A stretch of 35,876 nucleotides of DNA from an uncultured Eubacteriales bacterium (GTDB lineage Bacteria; Bacillota; Clostridia; Oscillospirales; Acutalibacteraceae): the NCBI GenBank assembly GCA_900316455.1, contig ONCX01000008.1:1-35876 (forward strand), read 5' to 3'. The notes beneath the pieces were generated by a model that saw only the letters and a list, made by a program, of their open reading frames with translations, was not told the DNA's origin and did not search any database. Shown one piece after another: positions 24,770 through 33,772 of this stretch. Position 1 is the stretch's first letter. Each line of letters opens with the position of its first letter. The position numbers and the translations under genes were made by a program.

Positions 24770-26137
24770 ATGGAAAGCATGAAACTTACCGAGATAGCTT
24801 CCGCTCTGGGAGCCGATCCGGAGAATTATACCGCGGCGGAAATAACCGGCGTTACACTTGACAGCCGCGAAGCGGGCGAAGGCTCTCTTTTCATTGCCGT
24901 CAAGGGCGACAGGTTCGACGCGCATGACTTTGTGCCGGACGTGCTTGCGAGAGGAGCCGCGGCAGTCTGTGAGAGAAAAATCGACGGCGCGTCGCCGGAC
25001 AGGGTGATATATGTACCCGATACGCGTCGGGCGCTTCTCAGGCTGGCGAAGTATTACAGGGCAAAATTTGATATTCCCGTTGTGGGACTGACCGGCTCGG
25101 TTGGCAAGACCACGACAAAGGAAATGGTTGCGGCTGTGCTTTCGCAGAAGTACAAAACGCTTGCGACACAGGGCAATTTCAACAACGAGATAGGACTTCC
25201 CAAGATGTGCTTCAAGCTGGATTCAAGCTATGAGGCGGCGGTGTTCGAGATGGGAATGAGCGGATTCGGCGAAATCAGCCGTCTTACCGACACGGCGCGT
25301 CCGACAATAGGAATTATCACCAATATCGGCGTGTCGCACATTGAGATGCTCGGCTCACGCGAGGGAATACTCAAGGCGAAGATGGAGATACTCGAGGGCA
25401 TGCCGGATTCCGCGCCACTTATCATAAACGGCGACAACGACCTTCTTCCCAAGGGCGTGGAGGGAATACCGAATCCCGTAGTCGTATGCGGAATAACCTG
25501 CAAGGAAGCCGACTGCCGCGCCGAAAACATCAGACAGCTTCAGGATTCCATGAGCTTTGTGATAAACTACCGCGGCTCCCGCTATGACGTGAATCTTCCC
25601 GCTGTCGGCATGCACAATGTCTACAACGCGTGCATAGCGTTCGCCTGCGGAATGCTTCTGAATGTCACTCCGGAGCAGGCGGTCAGGGGACTTTCCGAGT
25701 ACGTTCCGACCGGAATGCGTCAGAAGATTGTAAGAAAGAACGGCATTACCGTTATCGAGGACTGCTACAACGCAAGCCCCGATTCCATAAAGGCGTCGCT
25801 GAGAGTGCTGAGGGATCTCGACTGCTCGCGCAGGATAGCGGTTCTGGGCGATATGAAAGAGCTTGGCAGCTATTCCCGCGCCGCGCATCTGGAATGCGGA
25901 GCCGAAGCCGCGGCAAACGGAACGGACGTTCTGCTGGCTTACGGACCCGAAGCCGCGGCGTATGTCGAGGGCGCTGAAGGCAAAATCCCGACGGCGCTCC
26001 ACTTCGACGACAAGCGCGAGCTGGTTATGAAGCTATGCTCCATGCTGCGCGAGGGCGACGCGGTACTCTTCAAGGCGAGCAGGGCAATGAAGCTGGAGGA
26101 AGCCATAGAATCGGTATATGAGGTTATCGGAGAATAA
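24770..26137 (+). CDS. murF: UDP-MurNAc-tripeptide--D-alanyl-D-alanine ligase
   Basis: MurF adds the D-Ala-D-Ala dipeptide that completes the UDP-MurNAc-pentapeptide. The 455-residue product has the family's N-terminal domain (VTLDSREAGEGSLFIAVKGD), the P-loop GLTGSVGKTTTKEMVAAVLS (from about residue 107), TQGNFNNEIGLP, FEMGMSGFGEISRLT, and the C-terminal DCYNASPDSIKASLRVL that binds nucleotide and peptide. The ATG at 24770 lies after GGGTGG; a second in-frame ATG nine bases later is also possible. It is part of the murE-murF-mraY-ftsW-murG run. Confidence 0.96.
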   Translation: MESMKLTEIASALGADPENYTAAEITGVTLDSREAGEGSLFIAVKGDRFDAHDFVPDVLARGAAAVCERKIDGASPDRVIYVPDTRRALLRLAKYYRAKFDIPVVGLTGSVGKTTTKEMVAAVLSQKYKTLATQGNFNNEIGLPKMCFKLDSSYEAAVFEMGMSGFGEISRLTDTARPTIGIITNIGVSHIEMLGSREGILKAKMEILEGMPDSAPLIINGDNDLLPKGVEGIPNPVVVCGITCKEADCRAENIRQLQDSMSFVINYRGSRYDVNLPAVGMHNVYNACIAFACGMLLNVTPEQAVRGLSEYVPTGMRQKIVRKNGITVIEDCYNASPDSIKASLRVLRDLDCSRRIAVLGDMKELGSYSRAAHLECGAEAAANGTDVLLAYGPEAAAYVEGAEGKIPTALHFDDKRELVMKLCSMLREGDAVLFKASRAMKLEEAIESVYEVIGE

Positions 26138-26196
26138 TAATCAATAAAGCTGTCGTGTGCCGACACGGATAAAAAAACTAAGGATGGTAATAACAA

Positions 26197-27222
26197 ATGA
26201 CACAGGAATTAATAAGTCTGCTGGCGTCAGGAATTTCTTTCGGCGTAACAGCCGCTCTTGGCACAAAGGTAATACCATGGCTCCATAAGCTCAAGTACGG
26301 TCAGACCATCAAGGAAATCGGACCTAAGTGGCATGAGAAAAAGCAGGGAACTCCCACTATGGGCGGCATTATGTTCATTGCCGGAATACTTGTATCTTTG
26401 CTGGTATGTCTGCCCCTGTATTATTACCTGAGAAACGGCGGCTCGATAGCGTCGAATTATGAGGAGCCTGTAAGCTACTGGATAAGGATAACAGCGGGCA
26501 TTCTGATGTCCGTGATGTTCGGCGCAGTGGGATTCCTCGACGACTACATCAAGGTTGTCAAGAAGCAGAACGACGGACTTACGCCCGGACAGAAAATGAT
26601 ATTCATGACTCTCATAACAGGCGCTTATCTCACCACTCTCGCCATGTGCGGCGACGCGACGGTTACAACTATACCCTTCTTCACGAACGACGTGGACGTA
26701 GGATTCTGGTTCTATCCGGTTTCGCTGATAATGATATTGGGCTTTGTCAACGCGGTAAACCTCACGGACGGTATAGACGGGTTATGCTCGTCGGTCACAT
26801 TCTTCACCGCGATAGTATTCATAGTTATTGCCGGAATGCACAATATGTTCGGCATGAGCATCTTTGCGGCTTCCGTGGCTGGCGGCTGCTTGGGCTTTCT
26901 GGTGTGGAATTTCTTCCCCGCAAAGGTGTTTATGGGGGACACAGGCTCGCTTTTCCTCGGCGGACTATTCTGCGCCATGGCTTACGGCGTGAATATGCCG
27001 ATACTTATTCCCCTTGTGGGCATAATATATCTGTGTGAAGCGGGTTCGGTGATGCTTCAGGTAGCCTATTTCAAGGCTACCCACGGCAAGAGAATATTCA
27101 AGATGAGCCCGATACACCATCATTTTGAGATGAGCGGCTGGAGCGAGGTCAAGATCGTCTGGGTGTTCAGCATAATTACGCTCATCGCGGGAGTGGCAGC
27201 CGTCGCTCTTTCAATCGCTTAG
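26197..27222 (+). CDS. mraY: Phospho-MurNAc-pentapeptide transferase MraY
   Basis: MraY makes lipid I by moving phospho-MurNAc-pentapeptide to undecaprenyl phosphate in the membrane. The 341-residue product has about ten membrane helices and the cytoplasmic catalytic loops: KKQGTPTMGGIMF, the Mg-binding GFLDDYIKVVKKQNDGLTPG, NLTDGIDGLCSSV, FMGDTGSLFLGG, and the HHHFEMSGW motif near the C-terminus. AAGGATGG precedes the ATG. In most dcw clusters murD follows mraY; here ftsW follows directly. Confidence 0.97.
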   Translation: MTQELISLLASGISFGVTAALGTKVIPWLHKLKYGQTIKEIGPKWHEKKQGTPTMGGIMFIAGILVSLLVCLPLYYYLRNGGSIASNYEEPVSYWIRITAGILMSVMFGAVGFLDDYIKVVKKQNDGLTPGQKMIFMTLITGAYLTTLAMCGDATVTTIPFFTNDVDVGFWFYPVSLIMILGFVNAVNLTDGIDGLCSSVTFFTAIVFIVIAGMHNMFGMSIFAASVAGGCLGFLVWNFFPAKVFMGDTGSLFLGGLFCAMAYGVNMPILIPLVGIIYLCEAGSVMLQVAYFKATHGKRIFKMSPIHHHFEMSGWSEVKIVWVFSIITLIAGVAAVALSIA

Positions 27223-27292
27223 TGGATTAAGACACATTCAATGATTAATTAAGGGCTTTTGTTATGCCGGTTTAGGGAAGGGAGAGAACGAT

Positions 27293-28723
27293 ATGGGAGA
27301 GAGATCGTGGGAGGATCAGACAACGCGGATCACCGGCGGTTCCGCGCCTTCCGGAGACGACGGACCGGATTCCTCCGGAGGCGGATTCAGCGCGTTTTTT
27401 TCGCGTGTGCTTGACAGGCTTGGCTTTGAGGTGCGTTCCAAGGACGAAAAAAAAGAGAAAACGCCTATCGGCGATATGCCTGCAAAAGCGTGGGACGGCG
27501 TAAAAAAAGCCGCCGCCAATACAAGAAGCATATGGCTCAACAAAGCCGCGGCGTTTGACAAGCCTTTGTTTATTATAGTTATGGTGCTGGTTTTTCTGGG
27601 ACTTATAATGATGGCGTCGGCGAGCTATGCGTATTCCTACAGCCATCACGGGAACAGCATGTATATCATAAACAAGCAGTTGGTGGCTACAGTTGTCGGA
27701 CTGCTGCTGATGCTGTTTATATCGACCGTACACCCGGGATTTTTAAAGGGAAAATGGTCGTATATACTGTGGGTAGTGTCGATCATACTTCTTATTATAG
27801 TCAGGCTTTTGCCCGGAAGCAAAGGCGTTCACCGCTGGATAGAGATAGGTTCTCTCAGCTTCCAGCCGTCAGAGCTTGCGAAATTCACGGCGATTTTAGT
27901 TTGCGCCACCTATATTTCCTATCATTATAAGGAAATAAACGTAACCACGTATAAGAAGCTATCAACCAAACAAAAAGCCGCCAGAAGCAAAAGGTTTAAA
28001 TACTGGTACGGTCTTGGCAGGAATTTTCAGACAGCCGTGTGGCCGTTCATGTGGAGAATCGTTCCGATACTTGTGCTTCTTGTTCTCCAGCCGCATCTTT
28101 CATGCACGATAATCATACTGTTGATCGTCGGCACGCTGATGCTTCTTGCAGGCACAAGAAGAGAATACTTCCTGACGCTGCTCGGATTTGCGGCGGTCGC
28201 GGTTTATCTGATAGTCTTTTTGGGAGTGGTTCCCTACGGAAGAACGAGAGTTGCCGTCTGGCTGGATCCGTTCGCGGACGCCAAGGGCAACGGCTGGCAG
28301 AATGTGCAGTCGCTTTACGCCATCAGTTCGGGCGGCATATTCGGAGCGGGCTTCGGAAATTCAAGGCAGAAATACATGTATATTTCAGAGCCTCAGAACG
28401 ATTTTATCTTCTCCGTCATTTGCGAGGAGCTGGGTCTGGTAGGAGCCATTATCATTATACTGATTTTTGTCACGTTTATCTGGAGAGGCTTTTCGCTTAG
28501 TGTAGCCAATACAGACAGGTTCCAGAAATTCGTCGGTATAGGAATAACGTCGCAGATAGGATATCAGATGATGCTGAATATCGCCGTCGTCACCAACATG
28601 GTTCCGAATACCGGTATAAGTCTGCCGTTTTTCAGTTCGGGCGGAACGTCGATTGTAATGCTGCTCGCCGAAATAGGCGTGCTGCTGGCGATTTCACGGG
28701 AATCGCCGAATAAGGTAATGTAG
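27293..28723 (+). CDS. ftsW: SEDS-family lipid II polymerase FtsW
   Basis: FtsW polymerises glycan strands from lipid II at the septum together with FtsI. The 476-residue product has about ten membrane helices and SEDS motifs: KGVHRWIEIGSLSFQPSELA, VWLDPFADAKGNGWQNVQSL (with the conserved catalytic Asp in WLDPF), EELGLVGAI, and GISLPFFSSGGTS near the C-terminus. Two oddities: a 90-residue charged, Gly/Ser-rich cytoplasmic N-terminal tail before the first helix (usual tails are about 10-40), and a roughly 30-residue basic insertion (TTYKKLSTKQKAARSKRF region) in a cytoplasmic loop. RodA is the alternative, but the position between mraY and murG supports FtsW. Confidence 0.92.
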   Translation: MGERSWEDQTTRITGGSAPSGDDGPDSSGGGFSAFFSRVLDRLGFEVRSKDEKKEKTPIGDMPAKAWDGVKKAAANTRSIWLNKAAAFDKPLFIIVMVLVFLGLIMMASASYAYSYSHHGNSMYIINKQLVATVVGLLLMLFISTVHPGFLKGKWSYILWVVSIILLIIVRLLPGSKGVHRWIEIGSLSFQPSELAKFTAILVCATYISYHYKEINVTTYKKLSTKQKAARSKRFKYWYGLGRNFQTAVWPFMWRIVPILVLLVLQPHLSCTIIILLIVGTLMLLAGTRREYFLTLLGFAAVAVYLIVFLGVVPYGRTRVAVWLDPFADAKGNGWQNVQSLYAISSGGIFGAGFGNSRQKYMYISEPQNDFIFSVICEELGLVGAIIIILIFVTFIWRGFSLSVANTDRFQKFVGIGITSQIGYQMMLNIAVVTNMVPNTGISLPFFSSGGTSIVMLLAEIGVLLAISRESPNKVM

Positions 28724-28739
28724 AAAAGGAGCTACGGAT

Positions 28740-29870
28740 ATGAAAGTACTGATGTCAGGAGGCGGCACGGCGGGTCACATCAATCCTGCCCTTGCCATAG
28801 CTGAAACAATCCAAAGGAATATTCCGGACGCCGAGATTATGTTTGTCGGCACTCCTGCCGGAATGGAGTCAAAGCTCGTGCCGCAGGCGGGATTTGCCTA
28901 TACCGCGATGCCTGTCTCAGGCTTTCAGCGCAAGCTGACTCTTGAAAATGTAGGAAGGAATTTAGAGGCGGTGCGGCATCTTCTTCTCGCAGGCGTCCGC
29001 GCAGCCAAGATAATACGTGACTTTCAGCCGGACATAGCAATCGGCACGGGCGGGTACGTATGCGGACCCGTCCTGCGGAAGGCGGCGCAGATGGGCGTTC
29101 CGGTTCTGGTTCACGAGGCGAACGCTTTCCCGGGCGTTACGGTAAAGATGCTCGCACGCTACTGCGACTGCGTAATGCTCGCTGTGGAGGACGCAAAAAA
29201 GCGTATTTCCGCGGACACCGAATTTGTCGTGACGGGCAATCCCGTCCGCGCCGAGGTGCTGGAGTACGACAAAGCGCGCGCCCGCAAGGAGTTGAAGGTT
29301 GACGACCGTCCGCTGATAGTGTCCTTCGGAGGCTCGCTCGGCGCGAGAACCATCAATGAATCAATGCTCGATCTGCTTGCGCGCAGCGCGAATGACGGCA
29401 GATACCAGCATATACACGGCTACGGCAAATACGGCCGCTTTGTGCTGGACGAGCTGAAATCAAGGGGCGTTGACCTGAAAAAATGCCCGAACCTCGATGT
29501 GCGCGAATATATCAGCGACATGCCGAGGGTAATGGCGGCGGCGGATCTTGTCATATGCCGTTCGGGAGCTATGGCGCTCACCGAGATTCAGGCTTTGGGC
29601 AAGGCGGCTATTCTTATTCCATCGCCGAACGTTGCGGAGAATCATCAGTATTACAACGCTATGGCGATGGTTGACCGCGGCGCGGCGGAGATAATTGTCG
29701 AGAAGGACATAACGCCGCAGCTTCTTATGGATAAGGCTGACAGACTTGCGGGCGACAGGGCGAAGCTTCAGGAAATGTCGGAGAATGCCCGAAAGATGGC
29801 TATTCTTGATTCGAGAGAGAGAATATTTGAGGTGATTCGGAATACGCTTGAAAAGCACGGAAAAATGTGA
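28740..29870 (+). CDS. murG: UDP-GlcNAc:lipid I N-acetylglucosaminyltransferase MurG
   Basis: MurG is a peripheral inner-face glycosyltransferase (GT-B fold, GT28) that adds GlcNAc to lipid I to give lipid II. The 376-residue product has the N-terminal G-loop MSGGGTAGHINPALAIAE, GTGGYVCGPVLRKA, VLVHEANAFPGVT, the second G-loop VSFGGSLGARTIN, CRSGAMALTEIQALGKAAIL and the UDP-GlcNAc-binding AENHQYYNA. AAAGGAG precedes the ATG, 16 bp after ftsW. Length is slightly above the usual 355-365. A new promoter follows before ftsQ. Confidence 0.97.
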   Translation: MKVLMSGGGTAGHINPALAIAETIQRNIPDAEIMFVGTPAGMESKLVPQAGFAYTAMPVSGFQRKLTLENVGRNLEAVRHLLLAGVRAAKIIRDFQPDIAIGTGGYVCGPVLRKAAQMGVPVLVHEANAFPGVTVKMLARYCDCVMLAVEDAKKRISADTEFVVTGNPVRAEVLEYDKARARKELKVDDRPLIVSFGGSLGARTINESMLDLLARSANDGRYQHIHGYGKYGRFVLDELKSRGVDLKKCPNLDVREYISDMPRVMAAADLVICRSGAMALTEIQALGKAAILIPSPNVAENHQYYNAMAMVDRGAAEIIVEKDITPQLLMDKADRLAGDRAKLQEMSENARKMAILDSRERIFEVIRNTLEKHGKM

Positions 29871-29927
29871 AACGCGCAAATGTGCGTACATGTAACAATG
29901 TTGTCAGAAAACTGTAACTTTTGAGTG

Positions 29928-29956
29928 TTGAATACAGACGGCGAAAATGGTAAAAT
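29928..29956 (+). promoter_or_regulatory. Sigma-A promoter of ftsQ
   Basis: TTGAAT (29928-29933), 17-bp spacer, TAAAAT (29951-29956) with TGG before the -10 box (extended -10). Confidence 0.65.
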
Positions 29957-29997
29957 AATATTTACCTCAGAATTATTAAGGAAAGGAGTTGCGGAGA

Positions 29998-31614
29998 TTG
30001 GGAGGTTTAAAGAAAAAGGGAAGCAGGGCGAAGGTTGAAAGCGCTGCCGGCGACATTCAGCCGGAGCAGCGTGACATGTCAAAATACAAGGACGCATACA
30101 GCAACAAATCAAAGGTAAATTACAACGAGCTGAAGCTGGCGCGTCCGGACAAGGCGAATCAGCAGGAGAAGCCCGTCGGTTCAGAGAAGAAGAAAGCGTC
30201 GGAGCCTGCAAAGGGAAAAAAGGAGAAGGCTGCAAAGAGCCTGAGGGAAAAGGAGAAAAAACCGGAAAAGACCAAAAAGACCGGAAAGCCTGCCGACAGC
30301 CGTTCTAAAAAAGCCGCGAAAGCTCAAAAAAACGCGAAGGCGGAAAAAAAGGCTCCGCAGGTTTCAGCGGCGGAAAGGTACAGCAACGCGCTCGGCAAGG
30401 ACGATCACTACAGCTCCGCCGTGGAAAAGTATTATCTCAAGTATCCTGATAAAAAAAGACCGGAAAGGTCAGCCGCGCCGCGGACTGTCGCGGATCAGAC
30501 CGTAAGGAAGAGAAGGCATTCCGGCAGCGGCGGAACGAAAAAGCCTTACAAACGCTCTATGGCTGAGATAGCCGTAAAGAACAAGGGCGTTTCTTCGGTA
30601 AGGAAACGCGCCAGAGCCGCGAGAAGCGCCAAGGCACGCGGGGTTGTTTCCCCAAAGGTCGCCAATCGCAGCTTCTACCGCCGCAAAAGGAAGCGTTCGG
30701 GGGCATTGAATGTGCTTATGGTGACACTGCTGCTGGTATTCCTTTCGGCAGCGGGAATCGCGGTGTTCCTTAACGTCAGGCAGATTACTGTGAAAGGCGA
30801 CAGCCCCTACAGCGAGGCGCAGGTCAAGGCAATATGTTCCATAAAAAAGGGAGGAAACATACTTTTTATCAATACCGAAGAGCTTGAAAAAAAGATCGAG
30901 CGCGAGCTTCCGTATATCGCTGAGTGCAGCATACAACGCAGGCTTCCGTCAACTGTAGTGATAAACGTTGTCAAGGCTGACGTGCTGGGAGTTGTCCGGA
31001 CTGACCCGGGAATATGGGCAGTGATAAGCACGGAGGGTAAGATTCTTGAATCCAGCGCCAGAGCAAGCGCCGGAGGTGCTGAGCAGCCGGAATATACTCC
31101 GTCTTCGGGCAGCGCTGAGGATATTGCCGAGTCGAGAAAGCTCCCCGTCATCACGGGAATCGACATAAAGGACAACATAAAGAACGGTTTTATAACCGAC
31201 GATACCGCTCTCAGACATATCAGGGACTTTGTACTTATCAGGCACGCCTTTAAAAAGACTGAGATGAACCTTACGTCAGTCAGCTTCGGCGACAGAGGAT
31301 ATGAGGCTGAATACGACGGACGTCTTGTAATTATCTTCGGCAGGGAGATAGACCAGAAGACGGTACTTCACCGTATGAAGGAGGTTCACGCCCTGATATT
31401 CGACAAGGGATACATCGGTGAGAACGACATGGGAGAAGTGTGCTTCAACAAACAATATACCCATTTCAGGCAGTCTTATAAGATTTCGGAGGAGGAAACC
31501 GAGCAGGTCCGCAGAGAGAGACGCGAGGCAAACCGCGAAAGACTTGTGAAAATGGCTGAGGTTTTTGTAGCTACCGGTCTGGATTGGTATAACGGAAAAA
31601 TTAAAACCGAATGA
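29998..31614 (+). CDS. ftsQ: Cell division protein FtsQ (DivIB) with very long basic N-terminal tail
   Basis: FtsQ/DivIB is a bitopic division protein whose extracellular POTRA domain binds FtsL. In this 538-residue product residues 1 to about 235 form a cytoplasmic tail extraordinarily rich in Lys, Ala, Arg and Glu (for example EKEKKPEKTKKTGKPADSRS). One membrane helix follows (about 236-260, VLMVTLLLVFLSAAGIAVFL), then the POTRA domain (VRQITVKGDSPYSEAQVKAI, LPYIAECSIQRRLPSTVVIN, about 262-330) and a beta domain. Typical tails are 20-60 residues. TTG at 29998 has AAGGAAAGGAG nine bases upstream and is preferred over TTG at 29989. The family call rests on topology, POTRA motifs and position between murG and ftsZ. 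Confidence 0.88.
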   Translation: MGGLKKKGSRAKVESAAGDIQPEQRDMSKYKDAYSNKSKVNYNELKLARPDKANQQEKPVGSEKKKASEPAKGKKEKAAKSLREKEKKPEKTKKTGKPADSRSKKAAKAQKNAKAEKKAPQVSAAERYSNALGKDDHYSSAVEKYYLKYPDKKRPERSAAPRTVADQTVRKRRHSGSGGTKKPYKRSMAEIAVKNKGVSSVRKRARAARSAKARGVVSPKVANRSFYRRKRKRSGALNVLMVTLLLVFLSAAGIAVFLNVRQITVKGDSPYSEAQVKAICSIKKGGNILFINTEELEKKIERELPYIAECSIQRRLPSTVVINVVKADVLGVVRTDPGIWAVISTEGKILESSARASAGGAEQPEYTPSSGSAEDIAESRKLPVITGIDIKDNIKNGFITDDTALRHIRDFVLIRHAFKKTEMNLTSVSFGDRGYEAEYDGRLVIIFGREIDQKTVLHRMKEVHALIFDKGYIGENDMGEVCFNKQYTHFRQSYKISEEETEQVRRERREANRERLVKMAEVFVATGLDWYNGKIKTE

Positions 31615-31732
31615 TTTGAAAACAACCGGATTTGCGCGGATTATGCTTGATGATTGCTACAAAGATAAAATTAATTTTACGCGGCGTTGTTGTCGTTTTG
31701 CATATAAATCCGCGCTAATCCGAAAAAAAAAT

Positions 31733-31787
31733 TTATCTCAGCAGGTAGATTTTTATAATTTTTCTCTTGAAATTTTGGCTGAGATAA
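31733..31787. repeat. 10-bp inverted repeat at the ftsZ promoter
   Basis: TTATCTCAGC (31733-31742) and GCTGAGATAA (31778-31787) are perfect inverted copies 35 bp apart. The right arm lies between the -35 and -10 boxes of the ftsZ promoter, a position suited to a repressor. Confidence 0.55.
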
Positions 31788-31795
31788 GTTATAGT
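31767..31795 (+). promoter_or_regulatory. Sigma-A promoter of ftsZ
   Basis: TTGAAA (31767-31772), 17-bp spacer, TATAGT (31790-31795), giving a leader of about 90 nt. In the leader CCTGC (31856-31860) can pair with GCAGG (31875-31879), partly covering the AGGAGG ribosome site (31877-31882), which could limit translation. Confidence 0.65.
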
Positions 31796-31891
31796 ATTAT
31801 TCAGACATGTTAAAAAATGAAAGGATATGAGTGTGGGGGACGTATTTCGTCCATACCTGCTCGAAAAATCCGTTGCAGGAGGAAAAAATAA

Positions 31892-33022
31892 ATGGCTTTT
31901 GAATTCGACCAGGACTTTGAAAACAACGTTGTGCAGATAAAGGTTATCGGCGCTGGCGGCGGCGGCGGAAACGCTGTCAACCGCATGATTCAGATGGGCG
32001 TAAACAGCGTTGAATTTATTTCTATCAATACAGATGTGCAGGCTCTTCACCGTTCGCAGGCTACTCATAAGATTCAGATTGGCGAGAAGATCACCAAGGG
32101 CAAGGGCGCAGGCGCGGATCCCGCAAGAGGTCAGCGCGCAGCCGAGGAGAGCAAGGAAGATATCGAGGCGGCTCTCAGAGGTACCGATATGGTGTTCATC
32201 ACCGCCGGTATGGGCGGCGGCACAGGTACGGGCGCGGCTCCTGTCATCGCTGAGATCGCAAAGGAAATGGGCATTCTCACAGTAGGTATCGTCACCAAGC
32301 CTTTCGCCTTTGAGGGCAGAAAGCGCATGGAGCAGGCTGAAGCCGGCATTGCTGCTCTCCGTGAGCATGTCGATTCACTTGTTGTCATTCCCAACGAGAG
32401 ACTCAAGCTCGTTTCCGATCAGAAGATCACGCTTGCCAACGCGTTCACCATTGCCGACGACGTTCTCCGTCAGGGCGTTCAGAGCATTTCTGACCTTATC
32501 AACAGCCCCGGACTTGTCAACCTCGACTTTGCGGACGTGACTGCCGTTATGAAGGACGCAGGCTACGCTCACATGGGCGTTGGCTCCGCTCAGGGCAAGG
32601 AGAAGGCTTCAATGGCAGCTCATGCAGCCATTTCCAGCCCGCTTCTTGAGACCTCCATCAATGGCGCGAGAGGCGTTATCATCAACATTACTTCTTCAAA
32701 CGACATCAATCTTGAAGAGGTTGACGTTGCTTCCACCATGATTACCAAGGCGGCTCACCCCGACGCGACGATTATCTGGGGCGCGGCTTTTGACGAGAAC
32801 ATGGACGACGAGATGAGAGTCACGGTTATTGCAACCGGCTTCTCCCTCGATCCTGAGAAGAAGGATCAGACCGCTGCGGCGGCTCCCGCAAAGCAGCCTG
32901 TGAGAAAGGCTCCTCAGGGCGGTTCGACCAATCCCAAGGCTCCCGCTGGCACAGGCTCCAATATCAACGAGAAGAACGACGAGGATTATTTCGACATTAT
33001 GACAATCTTCGGCAAGAGATAA
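31892..33022 (+). CDS. ftsZ: Cell division protein FtsZ
   Basis: FtsZ is the tubulin-like GTPase that forms the cytokinetic ring. The 376-residue product has the GTP-binding elements [22 protein letters not shown], the tubulin signature [13 protein letters not shown] (GGGTGTG at 108-114), and the catalytic T7 loop NLDFADV (Asn210, Asp212). A linker rich in Ala, Pro and Lys is followed by the C-terminal peptide [11 protein letters not shown], which differs from the widespread DIPxFLR pattern that binds FtsA and SepF. Codon use is more uniform than in its neighbours, as in highly expressed genes. AGGAGG precedes the ATG. It has its own promoter and terminator. ftsA is not adjacent. Confidence 0.98.
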   Translation: MAFEFDQDFENNVVQIKVIGAGGGGGNAVNRMIQMGVNSVEFISINTDVQALHRSQATHKIQIGEKITKGKGAGADPARGQRAAEESKEDIEAALRGTDMVFITAGMGGGTGTGAAPVIAEIAKEMGILTVGIVTKPFAFEGRKRMEQAEAGIAALREHVDSLVVIPNERLKLVSDQKITLANAFTIADDVLRQGVQSISDLINSPGLVNLDFADVTAVMKDAGYAHMGVGSAQGKEKASMAAHAAISSPLLETSINGARGVIINITSSNDINLEEVDVASTMITKAAHPDATIIWGAAFDENMDDEMRVTVIATGFSLDPEKKDQTAAAAPAKQPVRKAPQGGSTNPKAPAGTGSNINEKNDEDYFDIMTIFGKR

Positions 33023-33046
33023 TTTCCTTTATATAATTGAATTTTT

Positions 33047-33087
33047 CACCGACGTGGATTTTTTGAAATTTGCGTCGGTGTTTTTTT
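33047..33087 (+). terminator. Rho-independent terminator of ftsZ
   Basis: CACCGACG (33047-33054) pairs with CGTCGGTG (33073-33080), followed by seven T. Confidence 0.9.
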
Positions 33088-33185
33088 CTATGCTCTGTCA
33101 CAAATGCGTATAGCGCGTCGAATATAATAACGAGCAGTCAAAACGGAGCTTCGGAATGCTGCTTGGAAAAGCGTGGTGATTTTAT

Positions 33186-33743
33186 TTGACGGATAATGAG
33201 CTTATAACGGAAATAATAAATGACCCGTCGTCGGGAATGAAAATTCTTATAGAAAAATATTCGTCTGTCGTTTTCGGCGCGGTCAACAGCCGTTTGAGCG
33301 GCGTATGCTCGTACGATGAAATAGAAGCCTGCGTAAGTCTTGTGTTTACCGAGTTTTATTTCAATCTGAAGAAATATGACATTCAGAGGTGCGGCATAAA
33401 GACATACCTCAGTTCGATTGCGAGAAACAAGGCTATAGAGGAATACCGCAGGGCGACGCGGCACAGTCTGAGAGTACGTCAGGAGGACGACATGCTGCTG
33501 GAGCTGCCAGACAGCTTTGATATGGAGAGCCTTACAGAACGCCGTATAAGCGAAAGACAGCTTCTCAGGGCGGTGGATTCTCTTGGACTTCCCGACAGCC
33601 GTATTATAATCCGCAGGTATTTCTACGCGCAGTCCTCAAAGCAGATTGCCCGTGAGATGGGAATGACCGACGCGGCGGTGCGCAAGCGCATTTCACGTTC
33701 GCTTGCCCGTTTAAGGGAAATTCTTGAGGATGAAATTATTTAA
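33186..33743 (+). CDS. Sigma-70 family (ECF-like) RNA polymerase sigma factor
   Basis: The 185-residue product has a region 2 (ILIEKYSSVVFGAVNSRLSG to YLSSIARNKAIEEYRR, residues about 20-95) and a region 4 helix-turn-helix (SSKQIAREMGMTDAAVRKRI, about 148-167), with a short linker, as in extracytoplasmic-function sigma factors. No region 1 or 3. It probably directs an envelope or stress response. The start is TTG after GGTGAT; no better start is near. The next gene, 29 bp downstream, encodes a membrane protein of anti-sigma layout, the usual two-gene unit. A TATAAT at 33123-33128 lies upstream, but no convincing -35 box or self-recognised ECF promoter was found. Confidence 0.85.
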   Translation: MTDNELITEIINDPSSGMKILIEKYSSVVFGAVNSRLSGVCSYDEIEACVSLVFTEFYFNLKKYDIQRCGIKTYLSSIARNKAIEEYRRATRHSLRVRQEDDMLLELPDSFDMESLTERRISERQLLRAVDSLGLPDSRIIIRRYFYAQSSKQIAREMGMTDAAVRKRISRSLARLREILEDEII

Positions 33744-33772
33744 ATTTTGAATTGACAAAAGGGTGAATGATT

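Noticed and set aside
31616-31813. 65-codon frame between ftsQ and ftsZ
   Set aside because: No ribosome site, crosses the ftsZ promoter and inverted repeat, not protein-like.
33091-33128. Autoregulated ECF promoter before the sigma gene
   Set aside because: TGTCAC and CGTC-like words are present but their spacing (13 bp) does not fit the usual 15-17 bp, so no call was made.
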